A stretch of DNA of 64,000 bases from Methylobacter sp. (GCF_004322395.1 NZ_SCTW01000009.1:62001-126000); one strand, 5' to 3'. Positions 46,188 through 54,277 are shown, counted from the first letter of the stretch. A program made the numbers and translations. Notes: generated from the sequence alone by a model not told the origin.

Positions 46188-46371
46188 ACCGAACAAGTCG
46201 CTCAAGCAAGTAGCCCGGATGGAGCTTGCGGAATCCGGGGGCAAACGTGGCTCCGATTATCCCGGATTCCACTGCGTTTCATCCGGGCTACTTGCTTCGT
46301 TCCAGGGGACGCGGGACATATCGGTTAAACAAGCAACGTTCAGCGACGCGCCCCTGAACTCCACGTTATGC
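46188..46371 (+). other. attC-like recombination site split by a REP pair
   Basis: Left core ACCGAAC (46188-46194), then AAGTCGCTCAAGC as in the left half of classical attC sites, then the REP pair. After it, GTTCcAGGGGaCGCG (46299-46313) pairs with CGCGCCCCTGAAC (46347-46359), leaving two extrahelical bases, and the right core GTTATGC is at 46365-46371. Unpaired bulged bases in the stem are a hallmark of attC. Supported by sequence pattern only. Confidence 0.5.
46206..46295. repeat. REP pair (BIME-like), non-autonomous
   Basis: GCAAGTAGCCCGGAT (46206-46220) and its mirror (46281-46295) are perfect 15-bp arms; with one more AA/TT pair outside, 17 bp match. The inner GGAGCTTGCGGAATCCGG is the same sequence that flanks the RAYT gene at 47293-47984, so this pair was probably mobilised by that transposase. 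Confidence 0.8.
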
Positions 46372-46416
46372 ACTGTGATAATCGCTCATCCAGTTTGACC
46401 AAAAGAGGATGTAAAA

Positions 46417-46800
46417 ATGAAATCAAAGTTGGAAATTTATGCGCTATCAGTATGTTTTGCTGCTATGGTTTGCCTTGTTATTTCAGGTGGTATAGCAGGT
46501 TACTCAATATTTGAAATCGTAACGCCAGAGCTAACATTAAGGTCGTATGAATACGACAACTATCAAACCAATGAAGCTTATTGGAAAAATAAGATTTCAT
46601 GCTCAAAAGACGAAAAAGAGAAAATTAAGCCAAGTGAAGAAGAATTAACCAAGCAAAGACTCGAAGCATTTGCTATCGAAATTATGGGGGAAAAGCGAGA
46701 AGGCTTTCAGTCCCTAATTCGGTGTTTCATGTTTCTGCTTGTTGCGGGAGTAACATTAGTAATTCACTGGAAAATAGCGCAAAAAGCCAGGGTCGCTTAG
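46417..46800 (+). CDS. Hypothetical small membrane protein (putative cassette gene)
   Basis: A 127-residue protein with two predicted transmembrane helices (about residues 10-30 and 104-122) flanking a hydrophilic, Lys/Glu-rich loop (SCSKDEKEKIKPSEEELTKQ). I do not recognise a family. An AAGAGGATG ribosome region precedes the ATG. The gene is enclosed by GTTATGCACT at 46365-46374 and its exact reverse complement AGTGCATAAC at 46799-46808, the geometry of an integron cassette, with the stop codon overlapping the closing core. Confidence 0.6.
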   Translation: MKSKLEIYALSVCFAAMVCLVISGGIAGYSIFEIVTPELTLRSYEYDNYQTNEAYWKNKISCSKDEKEKIKPSEEELTKQRLEAFAIEIMGEKREGFQSLIRCFMFLLVAGVTLVIHWKIAQKARVA

Positions 46801-46801
46801 T

Positions 46802-46892
46802 GCATAACCCTACGCTCAACCGGAGCGCGGTTATAAAGCGGTTTTATTTTTTCAGCTTTCCGGGCCGCGCCCGGTTAGCTATACGCTATAAC
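46802..46892 (+). other. attC-like recombination site
   Basis: GCATAAC (46802-46808), spacer, then AACCGG-a-GCGCGG (46818-46830) pairing with CCGCGCCCGGTT (46865-46876) over 12 bp with a single bulged A at 46824, and a terminal stretch GTTAGCTATACGCTATAAC (46874-46892). The left half resembles classical attC sites (TAAC-N8-TCAA). The right core is degenerate. Confidence 0.5.
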
Positions 46893-46899
46893 CACAACC

Positions 46900-47289
46900 A
46901 TGAATGAGACAGAGCTCAAGATTAATAGAATTGTGCAGGGGGTAGTCTCTCTAAATGAAGGGCTGGCCTGGTACGATGAGTCTGATTTAAATTTGCAAAA
47001 TGAAATAATGAGAGCACTAGACCGTTGTGTATCTCAGGCTCACCCTACGAAAGAAGATATAGAGGCTGGCCTAAAGGAATCCGGTTTAAAGGAAACCTAT
47101 TCTCCTTGTGTTCTTGTAAAGAACAAGCCATTTAATGAAGTAAGGCAAAAAATATTAAATATGTGCGAACCCGATAAACGACGGGGTTTTGTCCTTCTTC
47201 TGTCAGTGTTTAGAGTTGCGGATAAACGGCGTCGAGAGAGCCAATGCAAAGACGGTTGCACACATGAATGGCACAATATCAGGCTATAA
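46900..47289 (+). CDS. Hypothetical protein (putative cassette gene)
   Basis: A 129-residue soluble protein of unknown family, mixed charge, ending with a Cys/His-containing C-terminal segment (RRRESQCKDGCTHEWHNIRL). It follows the attC-like site by a few bases, and its TAA stop lies inside the next core GGCTATAAC (47282-47290), a common arrangement for cassette genes. There is no strong ribosome site, which is also typical of cassettes. Expression is unproven. Confidence 0.5.
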   Translation: MNETELKINRIVQGVVSLNEGLAWYDESDLNLQNEIMRALDRCVSQAHPTKEDIEAGLKESGLKETYSPCVLVKNKPFNEVRQKILNMCEPDKRRGFVLLLSVFRVADKRRRESQCKDGCTHEWHNIRL

Positions 47290-47292
47290 CAA

Positions 47293-47984
47293 GCAAGTAG
47301 CCCGGATGGAGCTTGCGGAATCCGGGACAAACGGAGACGCCGAATCCTCCCATTCTGCGGCGCGTCATGAGAGCTACTTTTGAGGTTAGTCTATGGTGCT
47401 ATATCGACGCAACCGCCTTGCGGGTGGAACGTACTTCTTTACCGTCACATTGAGGGACCGAAAATCAGCCTTGTTAACCGAGCAGATTGATCTTTTGCGC
47501 GAAGCGGTACAAAGGACACGATTGGCTAAACCGTTCATGATCGAGGCGTGGGTAGTGTTACCCGAGCACATGCATACCATTTGGACATTGCCGCCCGGCG
47601 ATTCTGACTATTCGACGCGCTGGCGTTCGATCAAAGGCTATTTCTCGCACCAGCTTGCCAAGTCCACGTTAATTCCTGGGCGCAACGCCAAAGGCGAATA
47701 TGATTTCTGGCAACGCCGCTTCTGGGAACATACGATTCGTGACGAAAGCGATTTTTCCCGCCATGTTGATTATATCCATTACAATCCCGTCAAACACGGC
47801 TATGTCCAAAGAGTCTGCGATTGGCCCCATTCGAGTTTCCATCGTTTTGTGGCAAAGAATATTTATCCACGGGATTGGGGTGGTGGAGGTAATGATTTGG
47901 TCGGACAATATGAGTATGGGGAATAATCAAACGAGAATGGCTCCGTTTGTCCCGGATTCCACAAGCTCCATCCGGGTTACTCGC
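47293..47984 (+). mobile_element. RAYT element: REP-associated tyrosine transposase flanked by inverted REPs
   Basis: The 44-bp arms at 47293-47336 and 47941-47984 are inverted and match at 41 of 44 positions, beginning GCAAGTAGCCCGGATGGAGC on the left. They enclose a single-domain HUH transposase gene. The arms are identical in type to the REP pair at 46206-46295. This is the organisation of an intact RAYT and its REPs. Confidence 0.8.
47393..47926 (+). CDS. REP-associated tyrosine transposase (RAYT, Y1/IS200-like HUH family)
   Basis: A 177-residue protein. The opening RLAGGTYFFTVTL strand, the metal-binding His-hydrophobic-His motif VVLPEHMHTIW (His59, His61) and the catalytic-tyrosine helix FSRHVDYIHYNPVKHGYV (Tyr127 or Tyr130) are those of RAYT proteins. 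The C-terminal WPHSSFHRFV is also conserved. RAYTs nick single-stranded REP hairpins and spread REPs through genomes. The gene is complete, so it may be active. Its flanking REPs and its position at a cassette boundary are described separately. Confidence 0.9.
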   Translation: MVLYRRNRLAGGTYFFTVTLRDRKSALLTEQIDLLREAVQRTRLAKPFMIEAWVVLPEHMHTIWTLPPGDSDYSTRWRSIKGYFSHQLAKSTLIPGRNAKGEYDFWQRRFWEHTIRDESDFSRHVDYIHYNPVKHGYVQRVCDWPHSSFHRFVAKNIYPRDWGGGGNDLVGQYEYGE

Positions 47985-48089
47985 TGGAGAGTGAATTCGG
48001 GCAATTGGAACAAATTGCAAAAAATGCGGAGATATTCTTCAATGCATCCAGCACCTAATAATCCGGCCCAGCGGCAGTCGTTATGAATC

Positions 48090-48620
48090 ATGAAGAGGCC
48101 GGTGGTGCTCGGAAGATATTTTAAAAGGGAAAGGCCCCGCGTGTTTCTTGGCGTGCTAGCGGTCGCACCGAGAACCGATCTGAAGCGGCATTTCGATGAA
48201 AAGGGTTTGTTTGAAGATGCAAACCTAGACACCGCATTGCGTCAGAGCTTGACGGAAATATTTTCATTGGCTCCTGTTCATAGCGTTACAGTGCCCCTAG
48301 CTACCGACCTTGTGCTGGACGTCGTAATCCCACATTTCCAGTCTGGCGGTGCCTGGGATGTGTCTTTGGGCGAAATCGGCTTCCCTATTTTCTGGCGCCC
48401 AAAAATCACGGTGGCATCCCGGCTCTATTCATTAACGACACAAAATACAAAAGCCACTTTCTCGGTAACTGAGAAAATGAAATGGGGCCAATATCTCAGC
48501 CGTATCATTTCGTGGAGAGCATTTTTCGGTTTTCGGCCAGTGTTTGATCGGAAAGACATTGAATACTTGCTCTACCAGGCATGTTTCAAGTTGTTGGTGA
48601 AAATGCAAAAGGAAATATGA
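48090..48620 (+). CDS. Hypothetical protein (putative cassette gene)
   Basis: A 176-residue protein I do not recognise, with a basic N terminus and a middle VDLVLDVVIPHF-like hydrophobic stretch that is too short for a clear membrane helix. No signal peptide is apparent. The start is close to GTTATGAATC (48080-48089), and the stop overlaps its exact reverse complement GATTCATAAC (48619-48628). An ATG at 48083 is in another frame. The boundary match supports a cassette origin. Function unknown. Confidence 0.5.
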   Translation: MKRPVVLGRYFKRERPRVFLGVLAVAPRTDLKRHFDEKGLFEDANLDTALRQSLTEIFSLAPVHSVTVPLATDLVLDVVIPHFQSGGAWDVSLGEIGFPIFWRPKITVASRLYSLTTQNTKATFSVTEKMKWGQYLSRIISWRAFFGFRPVFDRKDIEYLLYQACFKLLVKMQKEI

Positions 48621-48820
48621 TTCATAACCACATGTACAGTGAACTTATTCGGGGGATAGCTAAAGTCCTAGATATGCAATGCATACCCAACTTGGCTTAA
48701 AATGAAATGTCAGTTGTATAGGCTGGATACCAACATTAGGCGCTTTAGACGAGGTCATTAACCCCGATTTTCAAAATTTAACTGCTATTTTCGATCATCC
48801 TTTTACGGGAGATTTAATAT
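48619..48820. other. Right end of the cassette array and spacer before rtcA
   Basis: Starts with GATTCATAAC closing the last putative cassette. No convincing right half of an attC was found. An AACATTAGGCGCTTTAGACG stretch near 48733 resembles the AGTAGGCGC repeat fragments. The last ~40 bases supply the rtcA leader. Confidence 0.4.
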
Positions 48821-49882
48821 ATGACAGACCAGCTAATCATCGACGGTTCCTACGGCGAAGGCGGTGGGCAAATTCTGCGCAGCGCATTGAGTCTGGCTGC
48901 CATCACCGGGCGTCCGATACGCATCGATAACCTCCGCGCAAACAGGAAAAAACCGGGGCTGGCGGCGCAGCATCTGACTTCGGTTAGGGCAGCGGCGATG
49001 CTCTGCGACGCTGAAGTGAAGGGTGCGGAACTCGATTCGCAAACGCTGCAATTCATCCCTCGCAAGCCGGTCTGGGCCGGGGATTATTTTCTTGATGTGG
49101 CCCAGGCACGGGATGGCGGCAGCGCCGGCGCGGTCATGCTGGTGCTGCAAACCTTGCTGTCCCCGCTGGCGCTGGCTAAGGGTGTATCTACCGTCACGTT
49201 GCGAGGAGGCACGCACGTTGACATGAGCCCTTCATTCGATTATGTGCACGATGTCTGGCTGCCTACGCTTGCCCGGATGGGTGTGAGTGCCGAGCTTTCT
49301 CTCGTGCGATCCGGCTGGTACCCGATAGGACAAGGAGAAGTGAAGCTGCGAATTACGGGATCCGGGAAATTGCTTCCCCTGCGTCTGGAACATCGCGGTT
49401 CGCTGCTTGCGGTTACGGGACGCGCCCTGGCCGCAAAACTACCGGCTCATATTTGCGAACGCATGGCTTTCCGTGCGCGCGATCTTTTGGAGCAGGCCGG
49501 GATCACGGCCCAAATCGAGGCGGTCGTTTTAAAAGCGGCCTGTCCCGGCGCCGGTTTGTATTTGACGGCGCATTATGAAAACAGCTTGGCCGGCTTCGGC
49601 ATCCAAGGCAAACGCGGCAAGCACGCTGAGCTAGTCGCCGAGGAGGTCTGTTCCGCGCTCTTGCATCACTATCGCTCGGGTTCGGCCCTGGAGCAGCATC
49701 TCGCCGATCAGTTGATCTTGCCGGCCGCGTTGTGCCGGGGCGAATCCGTCTTTAGTGTCGAGCGTATCAGTCCGCACCTAGTCACTAACGCCTGGGTGGT
49801 TGAACATTTCGGACTCGCACGGATAGATATCGCTTTGGCCGCCGACGGAACCGGTTTGGTCAAAGTCCTTCCAAGCGGGTAA
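48821..49882 (+). CDS. rtcA: RNA 3'-terminal phosphate cyclase
   Basis: A 353-residue enzyme of the Rtc family. It opens IDGSYGEGGGQILRSALSLA, has the SAGAVMLVLQTLLSPLALA core and the RGGTHVDMSPSFDYV block. Near the C terminus are HLADQLILPAAL and the catalytic histidine in SPHLVTN (about His319). It uses ATP to convert RNA 3'-phosphate ends to 2',3'-cyclic phosphates via an enzyme-AMP adduct. The adjacent DUF504 gene supports an RNA-end repair module; RtcB and RtcR are not in the window. Confidence 0.94.
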   Translation: MTDQLIIDGSYGEGGGQILRSALSLAAITGRPIRIDNLRANRKKPGLAAQHLTSVRAAAMLCDAEVKGAELDSQTLQFIPRKPVWAGDYFLDVAQARDGGSAGAVMLVLQTLLSPLALAKGVSTVTLRGGTHVDMSPSFDYVHDVWLPTLARMGVSAELSLVRSGWYPIGQGEVKLRITGSGKLLPLRLEHRGSLLAVTGRALAAKLPAHICERMAFRARDLLEQAGITAQIEAVVLKAACPGAGLYLTAHYENSLAGFGIQGKRGKHAELVAEEVCSALLHHYRSGSALEQHLADQLILPAALCRGESVFSVERISPHLVTNAWVVEHFGLARIDIALAADGTGLVKVLPSG

Positions 49883-49889
49883 TGCGATT

Positions 49890-50141
49890 ATGATTCCGAT
49901 TCAAGATCTCTTGCATCGTATCCGCTGGGATCAGGAATTTGGTCAAGGCGAATTCGTTATCGGTTATTACGACCGGATTGAGCACGAAATCATCCGCGTT
50001 CCGTTTCGCGAAATTGCGTTTCCAAAGGATGCTCCAGGCGTTTTCGAACTGATCGATTGCGAGGGTCAAACGCATACCATTCCGTTGCATCGGGTCAAGT
50101 CGGTTTACAAGGATGGCAAATTGATTTGGCATCGGGACTGA
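49890..50141 (+). CDS. DUF504 (MJ1316-type RNA end-recognition) domain protein
   Basis: An 83-residue protein opening with PIQDLLHRIRWDQEF and ending with IPLHRVKSVYKDGKLIWHR, the DUF504/MJ1316 domain pattern. The domain has been predicted to recognise cyclic or phosphorylated RNA ends in repair systems. It starts seven bases after rtcA stops, so the two are co-transcribed and probably act on the same RNA ends. No catalytic domain is attached. Confidence 0.82.
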   Translation: MIPIQDLLHRIRWDQEFGQGEFVIGYYDRIEHEIIRVPFREIAFPKDAPGVFELIDCEGQTHTIPLHRVKSVYKDGKLIWHRD

Positions 50142-50282
50142 GCGGGGGATGCCGCGGCATCCCCGCATCATGGTAACAAAGTCAGGTACGCTACTTGACT
50201 GGGCTTGAGGCAGTCCACTCTTTGTTTCAGGGACTGCCTCAGCTCTATTTACAAAAATCTGAATAAACAGTTCATACCTTGA

Positions 50283-50390
50283 CTAGCTGTCAAACCCAAT
50301 ACAGTGTAAATATGACTTACGGTTAAAAAGCAACACCACGAGTAATGTGAGTTGAACAATGATATCAAACATCAAAACTATGTTTTTCAT
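50283..50390 (-). CDS. Possible 35-residue membrane micropeptide
   Basis: On the minus strand an ATG at 50390 opens MKNIVLMFDIIVQLTLLVVL and ends at the TAG 50283-50285. A single hydrophobic helix spans most of it. A GAGGG ribosome site precedes the ATG by about eight bases. It is too short for family assignment and could be fortuitous. Confidence 0.3.
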   Translation of the reverse strand: MKNIVLMFDIIVQLTLLVVLLFNRKSYLHCIGFDS

Positions 50391-50541
50391 GATCATTCCC
50401 TCAAAGTAAATTTATGCTTGTGTCTGTTATGTCAGCATTGTCGTTCTAACCTTTTTGGCTTGGTTATCGGCTGGCATTTTTATTACTCAATGCAAAATCT
50501 TTAACTCCCTATCAATCATTAACCCTAACTAACGAATACTT

Positions 50542-50745
50542 TTAAGCATAAGTTCGAACGTAGTCGCGGGCAAATAGCCGCATCGGCGCATTGCGTAGTC
50601 GATATTGTTGGTAAGCTTGGTCGACATCTAGCGGCGTGATATGGGCATACACCCCGAACCCGGTTTTTGCAGTGAATTCATCGCTCAAGATTTCGATAAA
50701 TATTGTCCATGAGTTATCTACTGTATTTGTGTGTTGAGTTGTCAT
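50542..50745 (-). CDS. Small hypothetical protein
   Basis: 67 residues from the ATG at 50745, which has TAGGAG about eight bases upstream; a longer frame to 50781 lacks this. The sequence (SWTIFIEILSDEFTAKTGFG, then a short Tyr-rich basic C terminus) is not a family I recognise. It is isolated, in an AT-rich stretch between rtcA/DUF504 and draG. The ribosome site makes it a plausible real gene. Confidence 0.45.
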   Translation of the reverse strand: MTTQHTNTVDNSWTIFIEILSDEFTAKTGFGVYAHITPLDVDQAYQQYRLRNAPMRLFARDYVRTYA

Positions 50746-51069
50746 GGCCGTACTCCTAAAAACTAAGTTAATGGGATTCATCTTGTATTAAGCATAAAAA
50801 ATGCCGTTTTAAAAATATCTTTATAAGGCATTAAGTTGGCGTATCACTGTGGTTTGCTTTATAGACAATATGTAAACAAATCCGACAATAATCCGGCACT
50901 ACATTAACTTTTGTATCGGTAGTCAGAGTTATTTTTCAAAAGACTACAAACACCGAAATGAATTTCCCGTTAGTTTTTAAAATACCTTTATAGGATATTG
51001 AGTCGATATGTCTCTCTAATCCAGTAGGGTACGCACAGCTGAATCCAAGCCCGATTGAACCAAATAGGT

Positions 51070-51954
51070 TTACAGCAATCCTGCAAGCTGGATAAGCCCC
51101 GTCGTCTGTTGCCGTATTTGATCGGCAATCTGCTGATCCAACCGCGCTAACCAACGCTCCGGAATCTGTTCAACGCCATATTTAGCGCCTGCCAGCATAC
51201 CGGCCAGCGCACCTGTGGTGTCGGCATCTGCACCCTGATTAACAGTTGCAATCAGGCAAGATTCAAAACTGTCGGTACTGAAAAAATAATGTAAAACCGT
51301 CTGCACGGTATCGACAATATAGGCCGAGGCTTTGCCCGGATAAGGGCTATAGGCAAATTCGCCGTATTGACCGATCAACCGTTCGGCTTCCTGTTTGCAA
51401 ACATCCATATCCAACCCCTTAATCAGGCAATTAACAATCCGCCCTAGCGTTAAAGTCGCCGCATCGGACAACGGATGGTTATGGGTAATATGGCTTTGCT
51501 GCAAACTCCATGCGTTGAAATTGTCCGGCCGGTTTAAAGTTGCCAGCACCGCCGGCAGATTACGCATGCAGGCGCCGTTTCCCGCGTCATCATCGCGAGG
51601 CAAGCCGAACAGTTCGCCATTATCCCGATAGCGCAGGATGCCGCGCCGACAGGTATTGCCTATATCCGGCGGATTGCTTTCCAGCCAAGCGACAAAATTA
51701 TCGGCGACAGCCTGAATGTTCCAGCCCTGGTGATCGATAATGGCTTGCCCTACTGCGAGCGACATTTGCGTGTCGTCAGTGACTTGCCCCGCTTCCAGGT
51801 TCAGCCAACCGCCGCCGATCATATCCCGATGCACGCCGTAGCGTTTCTGGATTTGTTTCGGCGACATAAACTCTACCGTCGCGCCGAGCGCATCGCCGCA
51901 GGCAAAGCCCAAATAGGCTCCTAACGCTCTGTCCAATAGTTGCTCTGTAGACAT
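51070..51954 (-). CDS. draG: ADP-ribosyl-[dinitrogen reductase] hydrolase
   Basis: A 294-residue ADP-ribosylglycohydrolase. It starts RALGAYLGFACGDALGATVE, has the di-metal aspartates in GQVTDDTQMSLAVG and closes with VNQGADADTTGALAGMLAGA. DraG removes ADP-ribose from the arginine of nitrogenase Fe protein, restoring activity. It lies eight bases after draT on the same strand, confirming its specific role rather than a generic glycohydrolase. Confidence 0.93.
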   Translation of the reverse strand: MSTEQLLDRALGAYLGFACGDALGATVEFMSPKQIQKRYGVHRDMIGGGWLNLEAGQVTDDTQMSLAVGQAIIDHQGWNIQAVADNFVAWLESNPPDIGNTCRRGILRYRDNGELFGLPRDDDAGNGACMRNLPAVLATLNRPDNFNAWSLQQSHITHNHPLSDAATLTLGRIVNCLIKGLDMDVCKQEAERLIGQYGEFAYSPYPGKASAYIVDTVQTVLHYFFSTDSFESCLIATVNQGADADTTGALAGMLAGAKYGVEQIPERWLARLDQQIADQIRQQTTGLIQLAGLL

Positions 51955-51962
51955 ATTTTCCC

Positions 51963-52814
51963 CTAACGCTGTACGTTGACCCGGTAATCGCCGCCAATCA
52001 CCAAATATTCGGCTTCGCCATGCAAAGCATGGTGCGGCAGCAATTCACTAAAAAAAACTAGCTTAACCATCGGCACTTCAACTTCCAGAATATAAGCACC
52101 GAACTCGCTGGCAATACTGCGGCGGTCGGTAAAAGACACAATATTATTGAAACGCATGATTTTATGCGGTTTATCCCGATCCCGGACAAGCCAATCGTCG
52201 TCCAGCGAATTGACGCCGCGATACAAGGTCTTATGCGTCGCCGCCGGAAACTGAAAACGTTCGATAATCCATTGGCAATATTCGTATAAGAGATCCAGCT
52301 GCATGTAGATACAGTTGTTGTGGTAACGGCTGTTCATCTTTTCCTCGATATACATGACCCAGTCTTTGTTGATGAAACTGGAAATCCGCTGTTTGTGATA
52401 AGTAGGAAACAGCCCGAAGCGGCTTTCGACCCAGCCTTTAAAAACCGCGCCTTGGGCATTGTTGGAATCCAGCCCCCAATCCTGGATTAACCTGAGATAA
52501 CTATTACGGTAACGCCGTCTTCCCGAATGATTGTCCCGTAGCCTTTGCTCCGTTTCAAAGCCGAACACGACGCACATGTAGTCCTGGAATATCCGGCCGC
52601 AGTCTTCAAGCGTCGATTGCGCGGTTAAGTACTCGAACAAACCTGATGCCGATTCGCGGGTACCGGCAATATGCAGCGGCTTCGGGTTTTCGTTAAAGGC
52701 GTGGCTGGCGATGCAGGCCGTCGCCATACCGATTAAGTTGGTGCTGTGGCCGTATTCGGAAATGTCGGGCATGGGCTGGGAAATTTCAGGTAACAATTCG
52801 GGCAATCTTTGCAC
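51963..52814 (-). CDS. draT: NAD(+)-dinitrogen-reductase ADP-D-ribosyltransferase
   Basis: A 283-residue protein with the DraT pattern: GHSTNLIGMATACIASHAFN near the N terminus, FHKTLYRGVNSL-type and FTDRRSIASEFGAYILEVEV segments, and a C-terminal EAEYLVIGGDYRV that includes the glutamate of ADP-ribosyltransferases. It inactivates nitrogenase Fe protein (NifH) when ammonium or darkness signals arrive. First gene of the draT-draG operon. Implies that the host fixes nitrogen, although no nif gene is in the window. Confidence 0.93.
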   Translation of the reverse strand: MQRLPELLPEISQPMPDISEYGHSTNLIGMATACIASHAFNENPKPLHIAGTRESASGLFEYLTAQSTLEDCGRIFQDYMCVVFGFETEQRLRDNHSGRRRYRNSYLRLIQDWGLDSNNAQGAVFKGWVESRFGLFPTYHKQRISSFINKDWVMYIEEKMNSRYHNNCIYMQLDLLYEYCQWIIERFQFPAATHKTLYRGVNSLDDDWLVRDRDKPHKIMRFNNIVSFTDRRSIASEFGAYILEVEVPMVKLVFFSELLPHHALHGEAEYLVIGGDYRVNVQR

Positions 52815-53460
52815 GAAATCGTAGGTTTAGCCAGATATGGCACTAACGGGGTTAGCCAACGCAGCCCAAATGCAGCGTAGCGGAATACAGGATAATAGGA
52901 GCCGGGAAGCACCAGATTCCGCAAGCTCCATCCAGGCTACTTATATCCCGTTCCCACACAACGCGCTCGTCGTTATACACAAGCGTATTTTAGAGTCGTC
53001 ATACCGCGGATAAAACGATATACACCGTTTGTCGGACAACGCTGCCGATTAGACCTTCCAGGTTTTAAAAACCTGGAAGGTCTGCCTCTCGGATTCTTTC
53101 CTGCCTAACGCCAAGCCGGGGATACTTGTGTATAACGATGAGCGCAACGCATGGGGACGGGGAAAGGCGCGCACCGCCCCCCTTACTCCCAAACTGTTGT
53201 TCAGCAAACACCCCGCAAACAAAAGCTCGTTGAAACTGATGCTCAACGAACAGCCGTCCGGCCGGATAAGCTCCGGCTTTAGCCTTACCTTGCCATCCAA
53301 AGTAAACAAATAATATTTTTAAATTCATTATCTTACAAATAAGCCATCGGCTTTTGGCGGCAGTATCGAAAACCATGGCACAGAACCTGCTCTATTCGAA
53401 TAAACGGGTGTAACCGGCTGCGGCCGGTCAATCGATAACGTAACGAACGGGAGAATGCCG
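52815..53460. repeat. Repeat-rich intergenic region between draT and tonB
   Basis: Contains CAAGCTCCATCCAGGCTACT (REP-like remnant, about 52923-52942), outer arms TCGTCGTTATACACAAG (about 52967) and CTTGTGTATAACGATGAGCG (about 53126) of the MITE family, and a second copy of the 33-bp AGACCTTCC palindrome at 53051-53083. Open frames over it are repeat-derived. The last ~60 bases hold the tonB leader. Confidence 0.7.
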
Positions 53461-54267
53461 ATGAATAGACCTTTGGTGGCTTTTGATAAATTTGAGCCGG
53501 CGATACCGGACCGGAAAAGGGCCGATGTGGTTCCTATCAACCAAGATATCGGCCGGCTGATTGAAAGCTTGTCCGCTTCACCGGCTGCGGCGGCATTGGG
53601 TAATTTCAGGCGTAGCACTGATTATCGCGACAGCAAAGCTATCGACTACCTGATTATAGCTGTCCTGTCGGTACTGGTGCATAGCATTGTTGTCGATCAC
53701 TTCAAGCACGCATCGGTCGAAAAAGAACAACTGGTTGAACCGGTCAAACCGCCATCCAAGGTGCAGATCTCGTTTGTCCGGCCTCAACCGAAGCCTGCTG
53801 TAGTTCAGCCGCCTCCTCCACCTAAAGTGGTTGCGCTGAAAAAACCGCCTAAGCCTAAAGTGCAGCCAAAACCCGCGCCTAAGATTGAGCCTCCGCCTGT
53901 TGCAACATCGACTACTGTGCAGGCGGATGCGCCGGTAATTTTAGTCCCGGCGGCCCCGTCAGCGCCTAAGGTAGAAGAAAAAGTCACCGAGCCGCGTGCG
54001 GGCGCCGGTTACCTGAACAATCCGGCGCCGGTTTATCCGGAAATCGCTATGGATAGAGGCTGGGAAGGCAAGGTGCTGATGAAAGTGCATGTTCTGGCGA
54101 ACGGCAAACCTGACAACGTTTCCGTAATTAACTCCAGCGGCAAAGAGGTGCTGGACGATGAGGCCGTCAGAACGGTAAAGCAATGGACATTCGTTCCCGC
54201 GATGCGCGGAACAACCCCGATCGATGGTTGGGTAACGGTTCCTATCTCTTTTAATTTACAAGGTTGA
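53461..54267 (+). CDS. tonB: TonB-type energy transducer
   Basis: About 268 residues. A cytoplasmic ~55-residue N terminus is followed by one transmembrane helix (YLIIAVLSVLVHSIVVDHF). Next come a Pro/Lys-rich periplasmic spacer (VVALKKPPKPKVQPKPAPK) and the TonB C-terminal domain with YPEIAMDRGWEGKVLMKVHV and KQWTFVPAM. It couples the proton gradient to outer-membrane receptors. Two ATGs (53455, 53461) are possible after GGGAG; I chose the second for better spacing. The cytoplasmic extension is longer than in E. coli TonB. Confidence 0.9.
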   Translation: MNRPLVAFDKFEPAIPDRKRADVVPINQDIGRLIESLSASPAAAALGNFRRSTDYRDSKAIDYLIIAVLSVLVHSIVVDHFKHASVEKEQLVEPVKPPSKVQISFVRPQPKPAVVQPPPPPKVVALKKPPKPKVQPKPAPKIEPPPVATSTTVQADAPVILVPAAPSAPKVEEKVTEPRAGAGYLNNPAPVYPEIAMDRGWEGKVLMKVHVLANGKPDNVSVINSSGKEVLDDEAVRTVKQWTFVPAMRGTTPIDGWVTVPISFNLQG

Positions 54268-54277
54268 GGTTTTATTT

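Larger units (their letters stand above)
47282..48086 (+). other. attC-like boundary interrupted by the RAYT element
   Basis: The left core GGCTATAAC ends at 47290 and the REP begins within three bases. The right core GTTATGA is at 48080-48086, preceded by GGCCCAGCGGCAGTC. Between them lies the RAYT element plus about 95 bases. Stem arms cannot be matched with confidence because the site is split. Confidence 0.4.

Noticed and set aside
45225..48820. Integron integrase gene to accompany the attC-like sites
   Set aside because: No tyrosine-recombinase motif on either strand; the only recombinase-type gene is the RAYT.
51070..52814. Nitrogenase genes next to draTG
   Set aside because: Neighbouring genes are small hypotheticals and tonB; no nif motif is seen.
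53049..53376. Open frames on both strands upstream of tonB
   Set aside because: They start inside the 33-bp palindrome and MITE arms and show no protein family.
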